Positions 24,356 through 36,606 are shown, counted from the stretch's first letter. The stretch is DNA of 64,000 nt from Clitoria ternatea (GCA_037962975.1 CM075673.1:119865001-119929000), one strand, 5' to 3'. The notes: a model not told the origin generated them from the sequence alone. Translations and numbers: made by a program.

Positions 24356-27108
24356 TGTAACATCCCTGATAATTTAAGAAAAATTACGTGTAGTGGGAAA
24401 ATATTATTAATTATTTTTGAATATTATTTGGAATTCTTATGAAGCATTGGACAATTATGAATAATTAAATATTATGAATGTAAATAAAATTATTTAATTG
24501 GTTGGTTAATAATGAAGTGAAAACCGGTTGAGAGAAGAGAAGTGTTTGAGGAGGAAATGGGGTGGTAACCGGTTGAAAAGGTTACCGGTCACTGGACTTT
24601 AAAAGGTTTCTTTTCTCTCTCTCTCCCAATTACCACTCACATACGAGCCATAATTTCTTCTTCTTCTTCTTCGCTTACTTCCGCTCCTGTTCATCTTCTT
24701 CCTCCTTCATCGCTGGTTGCATGCGCTAGGAGAGGATCTCGTTTGCATCAAAACCGAGTGCTAAGCTCAGTTTTGTGACTATGGCCTCAAGGAAGTAGAT
24801 CGAACAACGAAAGGCTGATTGACGGAGCTGACTGTGAACCTAGTGCTCAGAGGGCGTAACCGACACCAGGAGCAGATTATAGAAGCTTGGAACCGAGGTA
24901 AGGGGGTGTTCGGTTTATGATTAATTAGAATAGGACTTACTTCGTATCTGAATCGTTAAACTGTATGAACAGAGTAAGAAAATGTTATTGAATGATGTCG
25001 TGCGCGTATGATTATGCATGTGTGACTGTGGACACCGATTGGTTGAAGATCGGGTGTGTGGCTTGAGTTAATCATGCTATGAGTTACATATTGTGTATGA
25101 GATACTCCGTATACTGTTGAGGGCAGGGGGTGGTCGCCGGTGCGTTGCACGAGCAAGGAGCGGCTCCTGACAGGCTTCCAGTAAACGGATTGTGTGATTA
25201 TGATATGTGATTATGTGGTGGAGGACGACCAACAGTATGAATTACCCTATTTTTGGCTTCAGTGGTCAAGTCGGACCCAGTTAAGCTACCCAGAGGTCTT
25301 TGACCCAGTGGTTGAGGGGGAGCCAAGTCGGGCTCGGTGAACCAAGTCGTGTTCATGGGATGTCAAGTCGGACTCCCAGCTGAAGGTCGATCCTTTTAGT
25401 ATCCGGATACTAGGCGTCAAGTTTTATCTGAGAGTCAGTTGTGATAATTAATGAATTATTAGTTATGATATGTATATTTGCCGAGTGAATCTGTTATATT
25501 TGCCGAGTGACATTTGTTATATTTGCCGAGTGAATTTGTTATTTTTGCCGAGTGACATTTGTTATATTTGCCGAGTGAATTTGTTATATTTGCCGAGTGA
25601 CATTTGTTATATTTGCCTAGTGAATTTGTTATATTTGCCGAGTGACATTTGTTATATTTGCCGAGTGAATTTGTTATATTTACCGAGTGACATTTGTTAT
25701 ATTTGCCGAGTGAATTTGTTATATTTGCCGAGTGACATTTGTTATATTTGCCAAGTGAATTTATTATATTTGCTGAGTGACATTTGTTATATTTGCCGAG
25801 TGTGGATTAGTATGTTTGCCGAGTATGATGTGCTGTATCTGCCGGGTGTGATTTAATTACTGAGTGTGATTTGCAAAGTGTTGAAAATGCAATCGGATGG
25901 AACTTATATATATATAACTTGTTAAATTCCGTTCTATATTAATTATGATGCCAAACACTCACCCTTGCTGTTGTTTTCAATATTAGTAACCGGTGACAGG
26001 GAGGAAGTCGGAGCCACAGAGTCGCGCCAAGGGGGAGATCGATGCCAAGGCCTGAGTGATTTTGAGTGATTGTGTAGAGTATATGTATGTATAAGGAGTT
26101 TCCGAGTGAATAATATTACCTGTGTGTTGACTTAAATTGAATTGGATGTGAATTTATATTATGCTTGGAATACATTTTCTCATGTTTGCTGTAACTGCCT
26201 ATTAACTAGTGGATTCATTCCCGAGTGAAGAATAACCGAGAGACCCCCTTCTGGGTGGAAAGTTAGATTGTCCCGAGTGAGACTGGTGGGGAGAATGTTC
26301 CGAGTGAAGGTGTGTAGTGATTCCGAGTGAAGAAAGAGCTTCTTCCGAGAGGAGTAAGGTTGGGGTATTTTCCGAGTAAGGACATCCGGAGAAACTCTTA
26401 CCGAGTGTAAGAAGTTAGAATATCCCCGAGAGAGCTGTGACCGAGCGAACCTTTCTAAGTGAAGGGTAGTAATGGGTCAAGTGTGGTATGCCCGAGTGAG
26501 TGGAAGTTGAGTGTTTCCCGAATGAAACCCTTTTGCTGAGCAAATCCTTTACCGAGTGAAACACCGATGAGAGTTTCCGTGAACGTTTTGTTCAGGCTTA
26601 ATGTGTGGCACTCGCTCAAGCGAGTCGGCACTCGCTTAAGCGATTCATGGATTTCGCCTCAACACCTTGGGGTCTCGCTCAGGCGAATGACCCCTGTCTT
26701 CTTCTTCTTCTTCTTCCCCCGTTGTTTTACCTCCATTTTATTAAAAGATGTGTTTCCGATCGGATATCATTTTGCGTACGCTCTTATTATTATTTTGAAT
26801 ATATTCAAGTGAATACTATTTTATATCATTCCCGAGTTGAATCATTTCCGATCGGTTATTATTTTTAACACTTTTATTAAAGGATTTATTTTAGATCGGT
26901 TTTATTTATGCTGAGTATGATTTTATTATTTTGAATGTAACTTAAAGAGGTAAATATTATTTTACATTAAGGCCGAGTGGATTATTTATTAAGGGAAGTA
27001 AATATTATTTCATATTAAGATCTAAATTTTTATTAAACGCGAAAAATTTATTGTGGAAATAATCTGCTGTGTGAAAAGAAAAAGGGTAAATTAACCTAGG
27101 ATGTTACA
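24356..27108 (+). mobile_element. Solo LTR E (2753 bases)
   Basis: Starts TGTAACATCCC and ends TAGGATGTTACA, with GTAAC on both sides (24351-24355 and 27109-27113). The duplication is weak evidence because the host minisatellite itself contains GTAAC. The opening resembles LTR F, so it is plus-strand. It carries a 45-base minisatellite (25478-25808), CCGAGTGA words to 26580, and CGCTCAAGCG words at 26610-26690. No gene; the 128-aa frame at 25470-25856 is the minisatellite. Confidence 0.85.
25478..25808 (+). repeat. 45-base minisatellite carrying CCGAGTGA
   Basis: About seven to eight copies of a double unit: CCGAGTGAATTTGTTATATTTG (22 bases) and a 23-base version with ACAT in place of the first AAT. 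The units are nearly identical, so expansion is recent compared with the rest of the LTR. Confidence 0.9.
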
Positions 27109-28142
27109 GTAACAGTAAATAGTGAAACATGAATAGTAACGATAAATAGTAAAACATGAATAGTAACGGTAAATAGTAAAACATGAATAGTAACAGTAAA
27201 TAGTAATAGTAAATAGTAATTTACTATTCGTAATAGTAATTTACTATTGATATAGTAATTTACTATTCAAAATAGTAACTTAAAATAATATTATATCCAG
27301 TATAATAATAGATTTCTAAAACGATATAAAAATAAATCTAAAAATTATAAAAGGGGGTTATTCTTACCTTATAATTTTGGCAGAACTACTTTCCAAAGAA
27401 AATTATTTCTCTCTCTTACTTCCACCACTATCTCACTAGCACTACTACATTAAGAAAACTTAATCAGAACTATGATTTCCTCGCTTCGCTGCCTCGCTAT
27501 TTATAAGAAAAAATTTTACTGTGCATTTCAATATTTTATTATAAAAGTACTGTGCAATTTTGAAAATTTCGTTCCTGGTTACTGTTTAACATTTGAAATT
27601 TTCGTTCATGCACAGTGTTTTGCATAGTAAATGTCGGCTGAATTATTAAGCCAAATAGTAACCATTCACTCGGTATATTTTAAATATTCAAAATCAGTCC
27701 TTTTCAAAATTTAGCGATATTATATCAGTCCTCACTAATTTTATAATAAGTAATATAAAGTTTTAATTTTAAAAATCTAAAATTTTCTAGTAATAAAAAT
27801 TTGTTGGTACTTTTCTGGTCTCCTTATAATTCGTAAAAATCAAGATTTTTACTCAAACCGATCATTTTCAGATAAGTCTACTTGAAATGGATTTCAAAAA
27901 ATTTTCTTATAATTAAACTTCACTTTCTTATAAATATTTTTAATTTTAAGTCACTTTATATGAATTTAAAATTATTTAAAATATATTATTTTATTAAAAT
28001 ATTTCCAAAATTCCAAAAAATTTCAGAAAATCATAAATAATACGTAGATTAAAAAGTTCTAAAGAACCATAACCTAATTCCTTCAAAATTTTAATATAAA
28101 AATTTTTCTGTAATGAATTAAAATAAAAATAGGGGTGTTACA
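27109..28142 (-). mobile_element. LTR D, right part
   Basis: AT-rich LTR end finishing ATAGGGGTGTTACA; reversed, the opening TGTAACACCCCTATTTTT resembles LTR F and LTR C, so it is minus-strand. 27109-27215 holds four ~27-base units (GTAACGGTAAATAGTAAAAC plus a short tail) and 27190-27275 inverted AGTAAATAGTAATTTACT words. No gene seen. Confidence 0.6.
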
Positions 28143-28188
28143 GGGGTCCGACTTGACACCCCGTGAACCCGACTTGGTTCACCGAGCC
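28143..28188 (-). mobile_element. Short relic of an E-type LTR
   Basis: 46 bases whose reverse complement (CTCGGTGAACCAAGTCGGG, then TGTCAAGTCGGA) matches LTR E around 25331-25375. It shows that LTRs D and B sit in or beside an older copy of that family. Confidence 0.55.
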
Positions 28189-30241
28189 TGTCACACCCTG
28201 ATTTTCTGGACTCAAATTCTGATGTGACCGATATAAATAATTAATAAAAATACGGGAAAATATTTCATGTTTTAAAGTAAATCTGATGTCACATCGAAAC
28301 CCGAACCACAGAAAACTGAAGAGTGAGACATACATAAACGTAACTAGATCGACATCTAAATTGCCCATAATGGTATACAAAAGTAGTAGAGTTTACAGCG
28401 TAAGAAGAATGTGTATACCGGGCTTACACCTAGTCCCATATATGAAGATATAAGAAAAGGCTCAGCAAAAACATGCAAATACCAAACATAAACCTATTAG
28501 GTCATAACCCATTCATACACCTACAATAGACACATGCATCACCTAAGATAAATATAAACATGCATATACATCCGGGGTCATGCCCCAACTATCACCACTA
28601 CCCATATCACATAATTGGCCTACCTATTCACCTCTTAGCATTAATCCAAACACCACTATCATCAATGTATATATTGTTCAAGTTTAATTCCTAAAGCACT
28701 CATCAAATCATCACTTATGTACCAATACATATGATCACCATTCATACATGCACAATTAACTTATACATGACCAAAATCACTAAATCATCAATATCACCAT
28801 ATACAATTTATTATATACATTAAAATTCACAAAGGATGCCGGCCAAGGCATTTCCACTACCACTATTTACCTTCCCGAAACTTCAATTTAAATCCGAACT
28901 CATCCCATGGCAACCTGTATCACAATGCTAAAAAAGAGACCACATGGGAGAGTGAGTTATACATTCAAAATGACAAATATACATATATTGTGATTAAGTG
29001 TACATGCATTCATTCATCATGTGTGCTTGCTATAAAATCATCAATTCGTCATTTAATCATCATCACATTGATATAATAGGCATACAAGCCTCATGAAACG
29101 TAGTTCACAACATAAGCAAGCACAAGCACATACACAATCACATTGCCACTTATCAACAAGGGCATTCACAAATTATCATCATCAATTCATTAAATCTTTA
29201 TTCAATTCCTCCTCGCAAGGGGTTTCTCATCTCGTGGTCATCCCATATGAAATGCCATGCACCTATGACTAATGCATATGTCAACTGTTTAATAATGCAT
29301 ATGCACGTATCCGATTTCATTTCAATAGGTGATCGCAACCACCACATCATTCATTCATATGGGTTTCCCGCCTTGCAAGGGGTACTCCCTCTAGCAGCCT
29401 CGCAAGGTGCTTTCTTGTGATCGCAACCACGTTTAATAATTCATATTGGTTTCCAGCCTCGCAAGGGGTACTCCCGCCTCGTGATCGCAACCACGGGCGT
29501 CATAGGAACTCGCAAGCCCTTTTTTATTTCAACAACTAGGTGATCGCAACCACCGGCTCGATATCATATCATCATCAAGTTAGTTTCCCGCCTCGAAAGG
29601 GTACTCCCTTCATAGAATCCTGCAGGATCTTTCATGATTATGATCGCAACCACATATTCAATGTTATGCCATGCCATGAATGCAAAATACAATAATGCAT
29701 ATGCCAATCAACCTCACAAGGATATCTCACCCTCTCACATAGGGATATATTTTAATTCAACATTTTTAATCAATAACATACAATCATTTATAAAGCCCCT
29801 CAAAGCATATCATTCATATACTTGACATCTCAATAGCCACAATATCATTCTCACATTAATCCACACATGGAATTCAATAAGGCATGTTAACAAATACGTT
29901 TCAAGTTTATAGCATCACATGCTAGCCAATACAATTCAAGTTACATATACAAGATTTCACTTGCATCAAACACAATGGCTTGAAAATAATAATAATCACC
30001 ATTGACACTTTTTCAAAATTCATTGAGTTATAGTAACTCATTGCCATTCAATTGTCCCCTTATTAGTTCCATCGTCAATCAAGGTGTGTCATACAATCAC
30101 ATCATTTACTTTTTATCAAGATTCATAATATATCAATAGAGGGGGAGCATACATGTTTTCATAACATAGCATAGGCATACACATACCTTGACAAGGCCTT
30201 AAGCCATTCCCAATCACCACTAAGACAAACCACACATATAC
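28189..30241 (-). mobile_element. LTR B, partial
   Basis: Starts TGTCACACCCTGATTTTCTG and follows LTR A (1354-3590) block by block: ACCGGGC...CCTAGTCCCATATATGAAG, GGAGAGTGAGTTATAC, GCCGGCCAAGGCATT. There is no primer-binding site at its left, so it is a 3' or solo LTR. It stops at 30241 where palindromic LTR P begins. No gene. Confidence 0.75.
29330..29655 (-). repeat. Repeated GATCGCAACCAC module in LTR B
   Basis: Five copies of GATCGCAACCAC near 29333, 29419, 29483, 29543 and 29643, alternating with CCGCCTCGCAAGGGGTACTC-type words. The same module, reversed, recurs in LTR F at 60350-60645. Confidence 0.85.
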
Positions 30242-32175
30242 TGAAACACCCTTAATTTAATACATAAATAAAACCCAAACAGGGAAAATTTTTCCCAAAA
30301 ACCGAGACCAAGCAGCCCGACACAATAGAGGAAGGAGATGAAGGCAAGTAGAATGGAAAACCATTCACTGCACAGCCTAGCAGAAGAACAAACGCTCAAG
30401 CGAAGCCCACAAAACAACGCTCACTCGCTCAAGCGAGACCCAACACGCTTGAGCGAGACAGCCCACTCGCTCAGGCGAAGCACACGCCGCTTAAGCGAAG
30501 ACAATACAAAAGCCTCCCAACAACACACACTCGCTGGAGCGAATGCCTCACTCGCTAAAGCGAGAAGCCACACTCGGTATTTCCCATCACTCAGTATCCA
30601 GAGTTCCATTCACTCAGAAACAACCCATCATATCATACTTAGTCATTTTATTCTATCCTCAAGGGTGACATATACAATCCACTCGGTAAATGAGGGTTAT
30701 ACCACTCGGCACCCATAAACCTTCCTCACTCAGAATGTTTCCCAATCAAACACCACTCGGTGTACTTAACTTCAACACAATCGGGAATGTACCAAACACC
30801 CGTCACTCGGTATATCATCATTTCTCCACTCGGAAAACACATAGACCTTCCTTCACTCAGAAGAGGTCTCCACAATCATACATCACTCAGAATATTCCAG
30901 CCAGATCCACTCGGCATATGATATCTTATTCACTTGGGGAATTCAATATGTAAGTCCCACTCGGACTTTCTCAGATCCTAACCACTCGGGATATAGAATC
31001 TCATTCACTCGGATTATACATGGATCACACACTTAGAATATATTCCAATCTCAACCATTTCAACAACTCTTCCCTCGGAAGAGGATCACTCGAATATTCC
31101 ACTCGGGAGTATTCAAACTCTTTCCCACTCGGGGTTTACCCATGTTTTTCACTCGGTAATATTTAGGCCCATGATCACTCAAGAAACTCTCCCATCAAAG
31201 CCTACACAGAATGGGTTCATCAAAGAGAGTTTCTCGAGTGATCATGGGCCTAAATATTACCGAGTGAAAAACATGGGTAAACCCCGAGTGGGAAAGAGTT
31301 TGAATACTCCCGAGTGGAATATCCGAGTGATTCTCTTCCGAGGGAAGAGTTGTTGAAATGGTTGAGATTGGAATATATTCTAAGTGTATGATCCATGTAT
31401 AATTCGAGTGAATGAGATTCTATATCCCGAGTGGTTAGGATCTGAGAAAGTCCGAGTGGGACTTACATATTGAATTCCCCGAGTGAATAAGATATCATAT
31501 GCCGAGTGGATCTGGCTGGAATATTCTGAGTGACGTATGATTGTGGAGACCCCTTCTGAGTGAAGGAAGGTCTATGTGTTTTCCGAGTGGAGAAATGATG
31601 ATATACCGAGTGACAGATGTTTGGTACATTCTCGATTGTGTTGAAGTTAAGTACACCGAGTGGTGTTTGATTGGGAAACATTCCGAGTGAGGAAGGTTTA
31701 TGGGTGCCGAGTGGTATAACCCTCATTTACCGAGTGGATTGTATATGTTACCCTTGAGGATAGAATATAAATGACTAAGTATGATATGATGGGTTGTTTC
31801 CGAGTGAATGGAACTCTGGATACCGAGTGATGGGAAATACCGAGTGTGGCTTCTCGCTTTAGCGAGTGAGGCATTCGCTCCAGCGAGTGTGTGTTGTTGG
31901 GAGGCTTTTGTATTGTCTTCGCTTAAGCGGCATGTGCTTCGCCCGAGCGAGTGGGCTGTCTCGCTCAAGCATGCTGGGTCTCACTTGAGCGAGTGAGCGT
32001 TGTTTTGTGGGCTTCGCTTGAGCGTTTGTTCTTCCGCTGGGCTGTGCAGTGAATGGTTTTCCATTCTACCTTCCTTCCTCTCCTTCCTCTATTGTGCGGG
32101 GCTGCTTGGTCTCGGTTTTTGGGAAAAAATTTCCCTGTTTGGGTTTTATTTATGTATTAAATTAAGGGTGTTTCA
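30242..32175 (+). mobile_element. Palindromic LTR P: two ~950-base inverted arms
   Basis: Left arm 30242-31191, spacer 31192-31224 (33 bases), right arm 31225-32175. The left arm opens TGAAACACCCTTAATTTAAT and the right arm closes with its exact reverse complement, followed by a primer-binding site, so the whole has LTR-like TG...CA ends. Arm differences are few and often CpG transitions (CACGCTTG against the partner's CATGCTTG; CTCAGGCG against CTCGGGCG). Arms carry CACTCGG/CCGAGTG arrays and CGCTCAAGCG words. The right arm probably is the native LTR 3' part and the left arm an inverted copy that replaced U3. Mirrored frames (30421-30609 with 31808-31996, 30690-30953 with 31463-31726) are by-products. 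Confidence 0.9.
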
Positions 32176-32178
32176 TTT

Positions 32179-32190
32179 TGGTATCAGAGC
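32179..32190 (+). promoter_or_regulatory. Primer-binding site, initiator-Met tRNA type
   Basis: TGGTATCAGAGC, exact, three bases after the end of LTR P. It sets plus orientation for the P element and marks the right arm as the R-U5 side of a 5' LTR. Confidence 0.85.
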
Positions 32191-34300
32191 AGACCAAAAG
32201 GTCCATGGCCAAGGTATGCCTACTGTGTGTGGGCGGTTTTGTGCAATATGACCGATTGTCATTATTGCTTGTGGTATTCTATTAGAATTGATGCATGTTT
32301 AACCATGAATTGTGTGATTGTATGCATGAGTTTTGTGGAGGACAGTAGTGAGAGGTATCACTATGAAAATATTGATTTGGGGATAGAGGATTGTTACTAT
32401 CCTGGTTTGGTTGTTCATTAAATAAGAGGTCGTTCTAAGTGTAGGGTTGAATGAGAGAAAAATGGAATGACAGGTGTTGAAACCTTCATGTATATTGAAA
32501 CTGATTAATTGATTTGATCTTTTGTGTAGGCCCTATTAGTGGCTCGTAGTTGAGATATATTGATCCAGTGGATTAGAACTCATATGTTGAGTTAGCTGAG
32601 TGAATAGTATTGAAGGAATCTCCTAGTGGGTCGAATTTAAATTCTGTGATTGGTTGTGCCATTTTTTTAAAGGATGTTTTATACCCTTGGCACATGAATC
32701 CTATATGGTATATGATGTAATTGATTGGTTGCAGATTTCTAAATTGGGGAATTTGAGTATGTGATGAATGAATGACATATGATGTATACGATATATGGTA
32801 TAAGTGGTGTGTTGCAGTTCCTAAGTTGAAAATCTGGGTGTGTGATAAGTGAGTAATGGTGAGATCGGGTATATGTTAAATTGGGATTGTGTCTTGGTGG
32901 TGATTAAAGAAACCGAGTGAATGATGAACTAGATGCTGGACCACTAGGTGTGGTGACCCAGTTAATTGGGCATGATCATGAATGAATGAATGTGAAATAG
33001 AATACCTGTTTGATTTGGATACTGTCTCGGTTTTGGTGTGTGAAAACCGAATGAATGGTATTAGATTTATAATATCTGGATGTTTGGGGTGTGACCCACG
33101 GTGGGTAAATAGTGACCCCTTAGGAATTCTAAGTCTGATAATTTATTAATCTTGTGAGTTGTTGAGCCCGAGTACTTTTGGTACTGAGAGTAGTGATTAT
33201 GATGATTGTACTCCACTGGATTGTGTTTATGCTCGGTGAATCATTAGGCTTAAAATTGATTGGTGGCCTGTGACGAGTGATGAAATGAGGGATTATAAGG
33301 CTGTTGAGTCATGGTTTGTGATGAATGAGATTTTAAAAAGAGGTATTTATCCGGTATGGGCTGAAAAGCCGATTGTTGATATGCCGAGTGAGGATAGGTG
33401 AATATAGTGCTGAATCCGTGTGATTCTTGTGGGATCGGAAACCTATTGCCACCTTACTATTTTACAATAGTGATAAATTATATTTAATGATTGCTGCTGT
33501 GTGATGTGCCTAGGTGGTACATAATGACGATGATATTAATGTAAATGTGTGCTTATATATGTATGTGAATTGCCATTAATTCTTGTGAGTTAGTATTAGT
33601 TGAGTGAGTGCAGTCGGTGTGAGTAGAAAGGAGTGTGACGTATGCTGTTCTGAGACGACTCCTCATTCCATAGGTATTGTGGCAGTGTACACATTGCAGT
33701 GACTATGTAATTGTTGTAACCCTATAGGAATGAGACGTCATCCTATAAGTCAGATGCAGCAATTCATCAGTCGGACAGGTGAGGCTGTAGCTACTTATGG
33801 TGATGGTGAGTCTATCGGGCTGTTCTGAGTGAAAATGAAAGTTGTATTGAGTGAATAATAAGTGGCCGAGTTTTAAAATGTGGGTAGAAGGTTTGTTTAA
33901 CCTTGATGTGTTTACCTCCGAGAGAATCAGAGGTTAATGGGTATGAATTGGCTATTAAAATAGTGATTGGTTATTGGAATAGATGGGTGATCAGTAAGGT
34001 GAGAATTTGCTCGAAAAAGGTTAGTAAATTCCGAGTGAGTAAAATTGGAGATAATTCTGAGTGAAATCTTTCTGGAAGAAAGAATTACTGAGTGAAGTTA
34101 TGATGTTCTGAGTGAAACATCGTTTTGGAAGTTATTACTGAGTTAAGGAACTGTGTCCGAAGGACACTTCTGTGTTAGATGAAATCCGCTTGAATATTTC
34201 TGAGTCGTGTGACTTTTGGAGTTTGTGCCTCGGAGTGTGATGCTTCAGAGTGGATTGGTACTGTGTGGGATGGTTCCGTGTGGAATGGTGTTATGGGTGA
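32191..34300 (+). other. Leader and decayed internal region of element P
   Basis: No long frame. 32191-33730 is T/G-rich leader. At 33732 an ATG opens about 33 codons (MRRHPISQMQQFISRTGEAV) before a stop, which could be a decayed gag start; this is a guess. 33830-34290 again carries degraded CTGAGTGAA/CCGAGTGA words. No 3' LTR is identified. Confidence 0.45.
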
Positions 34301-34568
34301 AATTCCTAACACCCGTATGATATTCCACCAAGTAATCTTTTCTTGGAAGAGAAAGGTATTTCTGGATATGCTATATGATGGTATAATATGTAATGATGAT
34401 TTAATGCTATATGATGATTTGAATATCATGCTATGTTTTGAATATGAGAAATTTAACCCTCACTACTATGGATTTGAGATTTATTGAAATGAGAAAAATA
34501 AGGTTTCTTCATCATTTTTCCTATCATCAACAAAGTTTTGTTATCATTAAAAAGGGGGAAAATATAAT
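34301..34568 (+). mobile_element. 3' internal end of a SIRE-like copia element
   Basis: Non-coding. ATCATTAAAAAGGGGGAAAA at 34543-34562 is a polypurine tract of the kind found before the 3' LTR in SIRE/Maximus elements. The left boundary is arbitrary. Confidence 0.5.
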
Positions 34569-35943
34569 TGTTCATAATAATATATCAAACAAGGGGAGTT
34601 TTTTCATTATGCAAGTTTTGATGATTCCAAAAATGTGTTTCAAAAATATTAAAGCATTGTGAATCTAAAATCAACATTTTTGTAATCAAATAAGGTATTT
34701 GATTAGGAGCAAGGTAATCAATTAAGGTATTTGATTGAGTCTCACAAAACAAATTTTGAAATTATTTGAAATAGAGCTAATCGAATAAGGTATTCGAATA
34801 AGGTGAATCTGGACAAGTTCTTATTCAACCATAATAGAGCTAATCGATTAAGGTAATCGAATAAGATGATTCTGGATTTTTTAAATTAAATCAGAATGTT
34901 TCTATTCGAATAAGCTATTCGAATACACTGGGTAAATTTGACTGATTCTCAGCTTTGCTAAAATCATGGGATATTTTGTGAAAGAATCAAATTCAATTTT
35001 CAGATTATAATGGCTAGTTTCCTATCTTGGAACACTATAAATAGAGGCCTACATCCTTATTGGAAATCACTCAGATGCATTAACCTTTCTTATTCTTTCT
35101 CATACGCTTTTAAAAAACTAAATTTGGTTATTTTTTTTGCGCTTTTAAAATTCTAATTTTGCTCTTGAAGAGAGCTACATTTTTGTAAGTTAATCTCTTT
35201 GTGCTTTCATTTTTAAATTTTCTTTATCAAAGAGAGTTTCAATTTTTGATCAACTTTTCTAAGCTTAAACTTTTCTAAAACCGCTCTATCAAAAAAGAGC
35301 TACATTCTTTAAGTTGATCATATTTGATTTGCGTTTTAAATTTCTATTCTACTCTTTCAAGAGAGTTTTCTTAAGTGCTTTAAATTTGTAAAATTTTCTC
35401 TACAAAAAGAGCTACATTTCGTGATCGTATTCATATTTTTTCCTTTCTTATCTTGTTTTACCATATTCATTATAAGAGATGTGTAAATGTTTTTTTTACT
35501 CATACATAAATTGGGTTGGAATATTGTAACAAAGGCAAGGTTGTAGCCTTTGGGGTTGGTTGAGTAAGAATTGTGAGAAGGATAAAAGTGAGGGATAAAG
35601 TTCTTGGTAGGGAAATCAAGAGACTTGTATTAGCTAATCTTGTAAATCTCAAATTCTTAGTGGAAAATCTCAAGTGGTTTACTTGGGGCCTGGACGTAGG
35701 GGTTTCCGAACTAGGATAAAATTTGAGTGTGTCATTCTCTCTCTCTTCCCTTACTCTATTTAATTTCAAGTTATTTACTTGCTTTACTTTCTTGCTTTAA
35801 TTGTTATTACTTAATTATTGTGATACTAATTTCTTCATCTCTTTAAGTAAGGTAAAGTAAAATTGAAATTAAGTTTTAAAAGGTAACTATTTTTAAGACT
35901 CAATTCACCCCCCTCTTGAGTCATTGAGGCCACTTGGTTAACA
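34569..35943 (+). mobile_element. SIRE-like LTR (plus), probable 3' LTR
   Basis: Opens TGTTCATAATAATA after the polypurine tract and ends TTGGTTAACA, about 1375 bases. A TATA box (TATAAATA) is at 35036-35043. 34770-34935 carries repeated AT-rich words (TCGAATAAGGTATTCGAATA, ATCGATTAAGG) of a type I associate with legume SIRE LTRs. It abuts a minus-strand gag fragment at 35944, so the right flank is another element. Confidence 0.65.
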
Positions 35944-36556
35944 GTTCATCCAGAGTGAAAGTGCTTAAATCTTTGGCTTCTTCTAGAGCAGTATACTTGG
36001 CATCAAACCTTTCTAGTAAGCAACTTAGTAGTTTTACATTGATATCCTCAGTGGAAGGCGTGGATCCAAGAGCTTTATGCTCGTTGAGAAGAGTCTAGAA
36101 CCTTCCAAACATTTGGTCTACAGATTCATGGTCTTCCATCTTGAAGCTGTCATACTTCTTGGTCACAAAAATCTTTTTGGACCTTTTGACATTTGAAATT
36201 CCTTCATATTTACGTTGTAAGGCATCCCAGATCTCTTTTGCTATTTTGTAGCTGTACACTTTATTATACTCTAATTTACTCAAAGCACATATTAAGAGAA
36301 ATCTAGCTTTAGCATTGGATTCCATCTTTTTAGTGTCAGTTATAGCCCTTTTATCTTCAAGGATAGGCTTTCCTTCATCATCAGTAGGAGTTGGTTCATC
36401 GTCTTTAGTGATTATTCCCCACAAGGAATATTGAGTTGACTTGATGAACATTTCCATCCTATCTTTCCAGTAAGGGTAATCCTCACCAAAGAAGACAGGT
36501 GATCTATTTGATGATGCTTCTTCAGGAATGAGCTGATCTTGAGAGGATAAGGCCAT
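35944..36556 (-). pseudogene. gag: SIRE-like copia Gag fragment (minus)
   Basis: The capsid gene starts at ATG 36556 (MALSSQDQLIPEEASSNRS) and runs 154 codons with the copia Gag core (PYWKDRMEMFIKSTQYSLWG; DALQRKYEGISNVKRSKK). A TAG stop at 36092-36094 interrupts it, after which the same frame continues (FDAKYTALEEAKDL) to 35944, where the plus-strand LTR cuts it. It closely resembles the plus-strand gag at 37934-38770, so both come from one family in opposite orientation. Zinc knuckle and pol are missing. Confidence 0.85.
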
Positions 36557-36606
36557 GGATCTTGTACCTTTTTACTCGTGAGAGTAATCAACCTGAAAGG
36601 ATAAGC

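Noticed and set aside
25470..25856. 128-aa repeat protein
   Set aside because: It is a 45-base minisatellite whose period is a multiple of three; no start context or domain.
30237..30241. TATAC as a target duplication of element P
   Set aside because: The right side of LTR P is the primer-binding site and no 3' LTR was found, so there is no partner copy to compare.
30338..31996. Several 60-126-aa frames in the palindrome
   Set aside because: Each appears mirrored in the other arm and is made of array words; a consequence of the inverted repeat.
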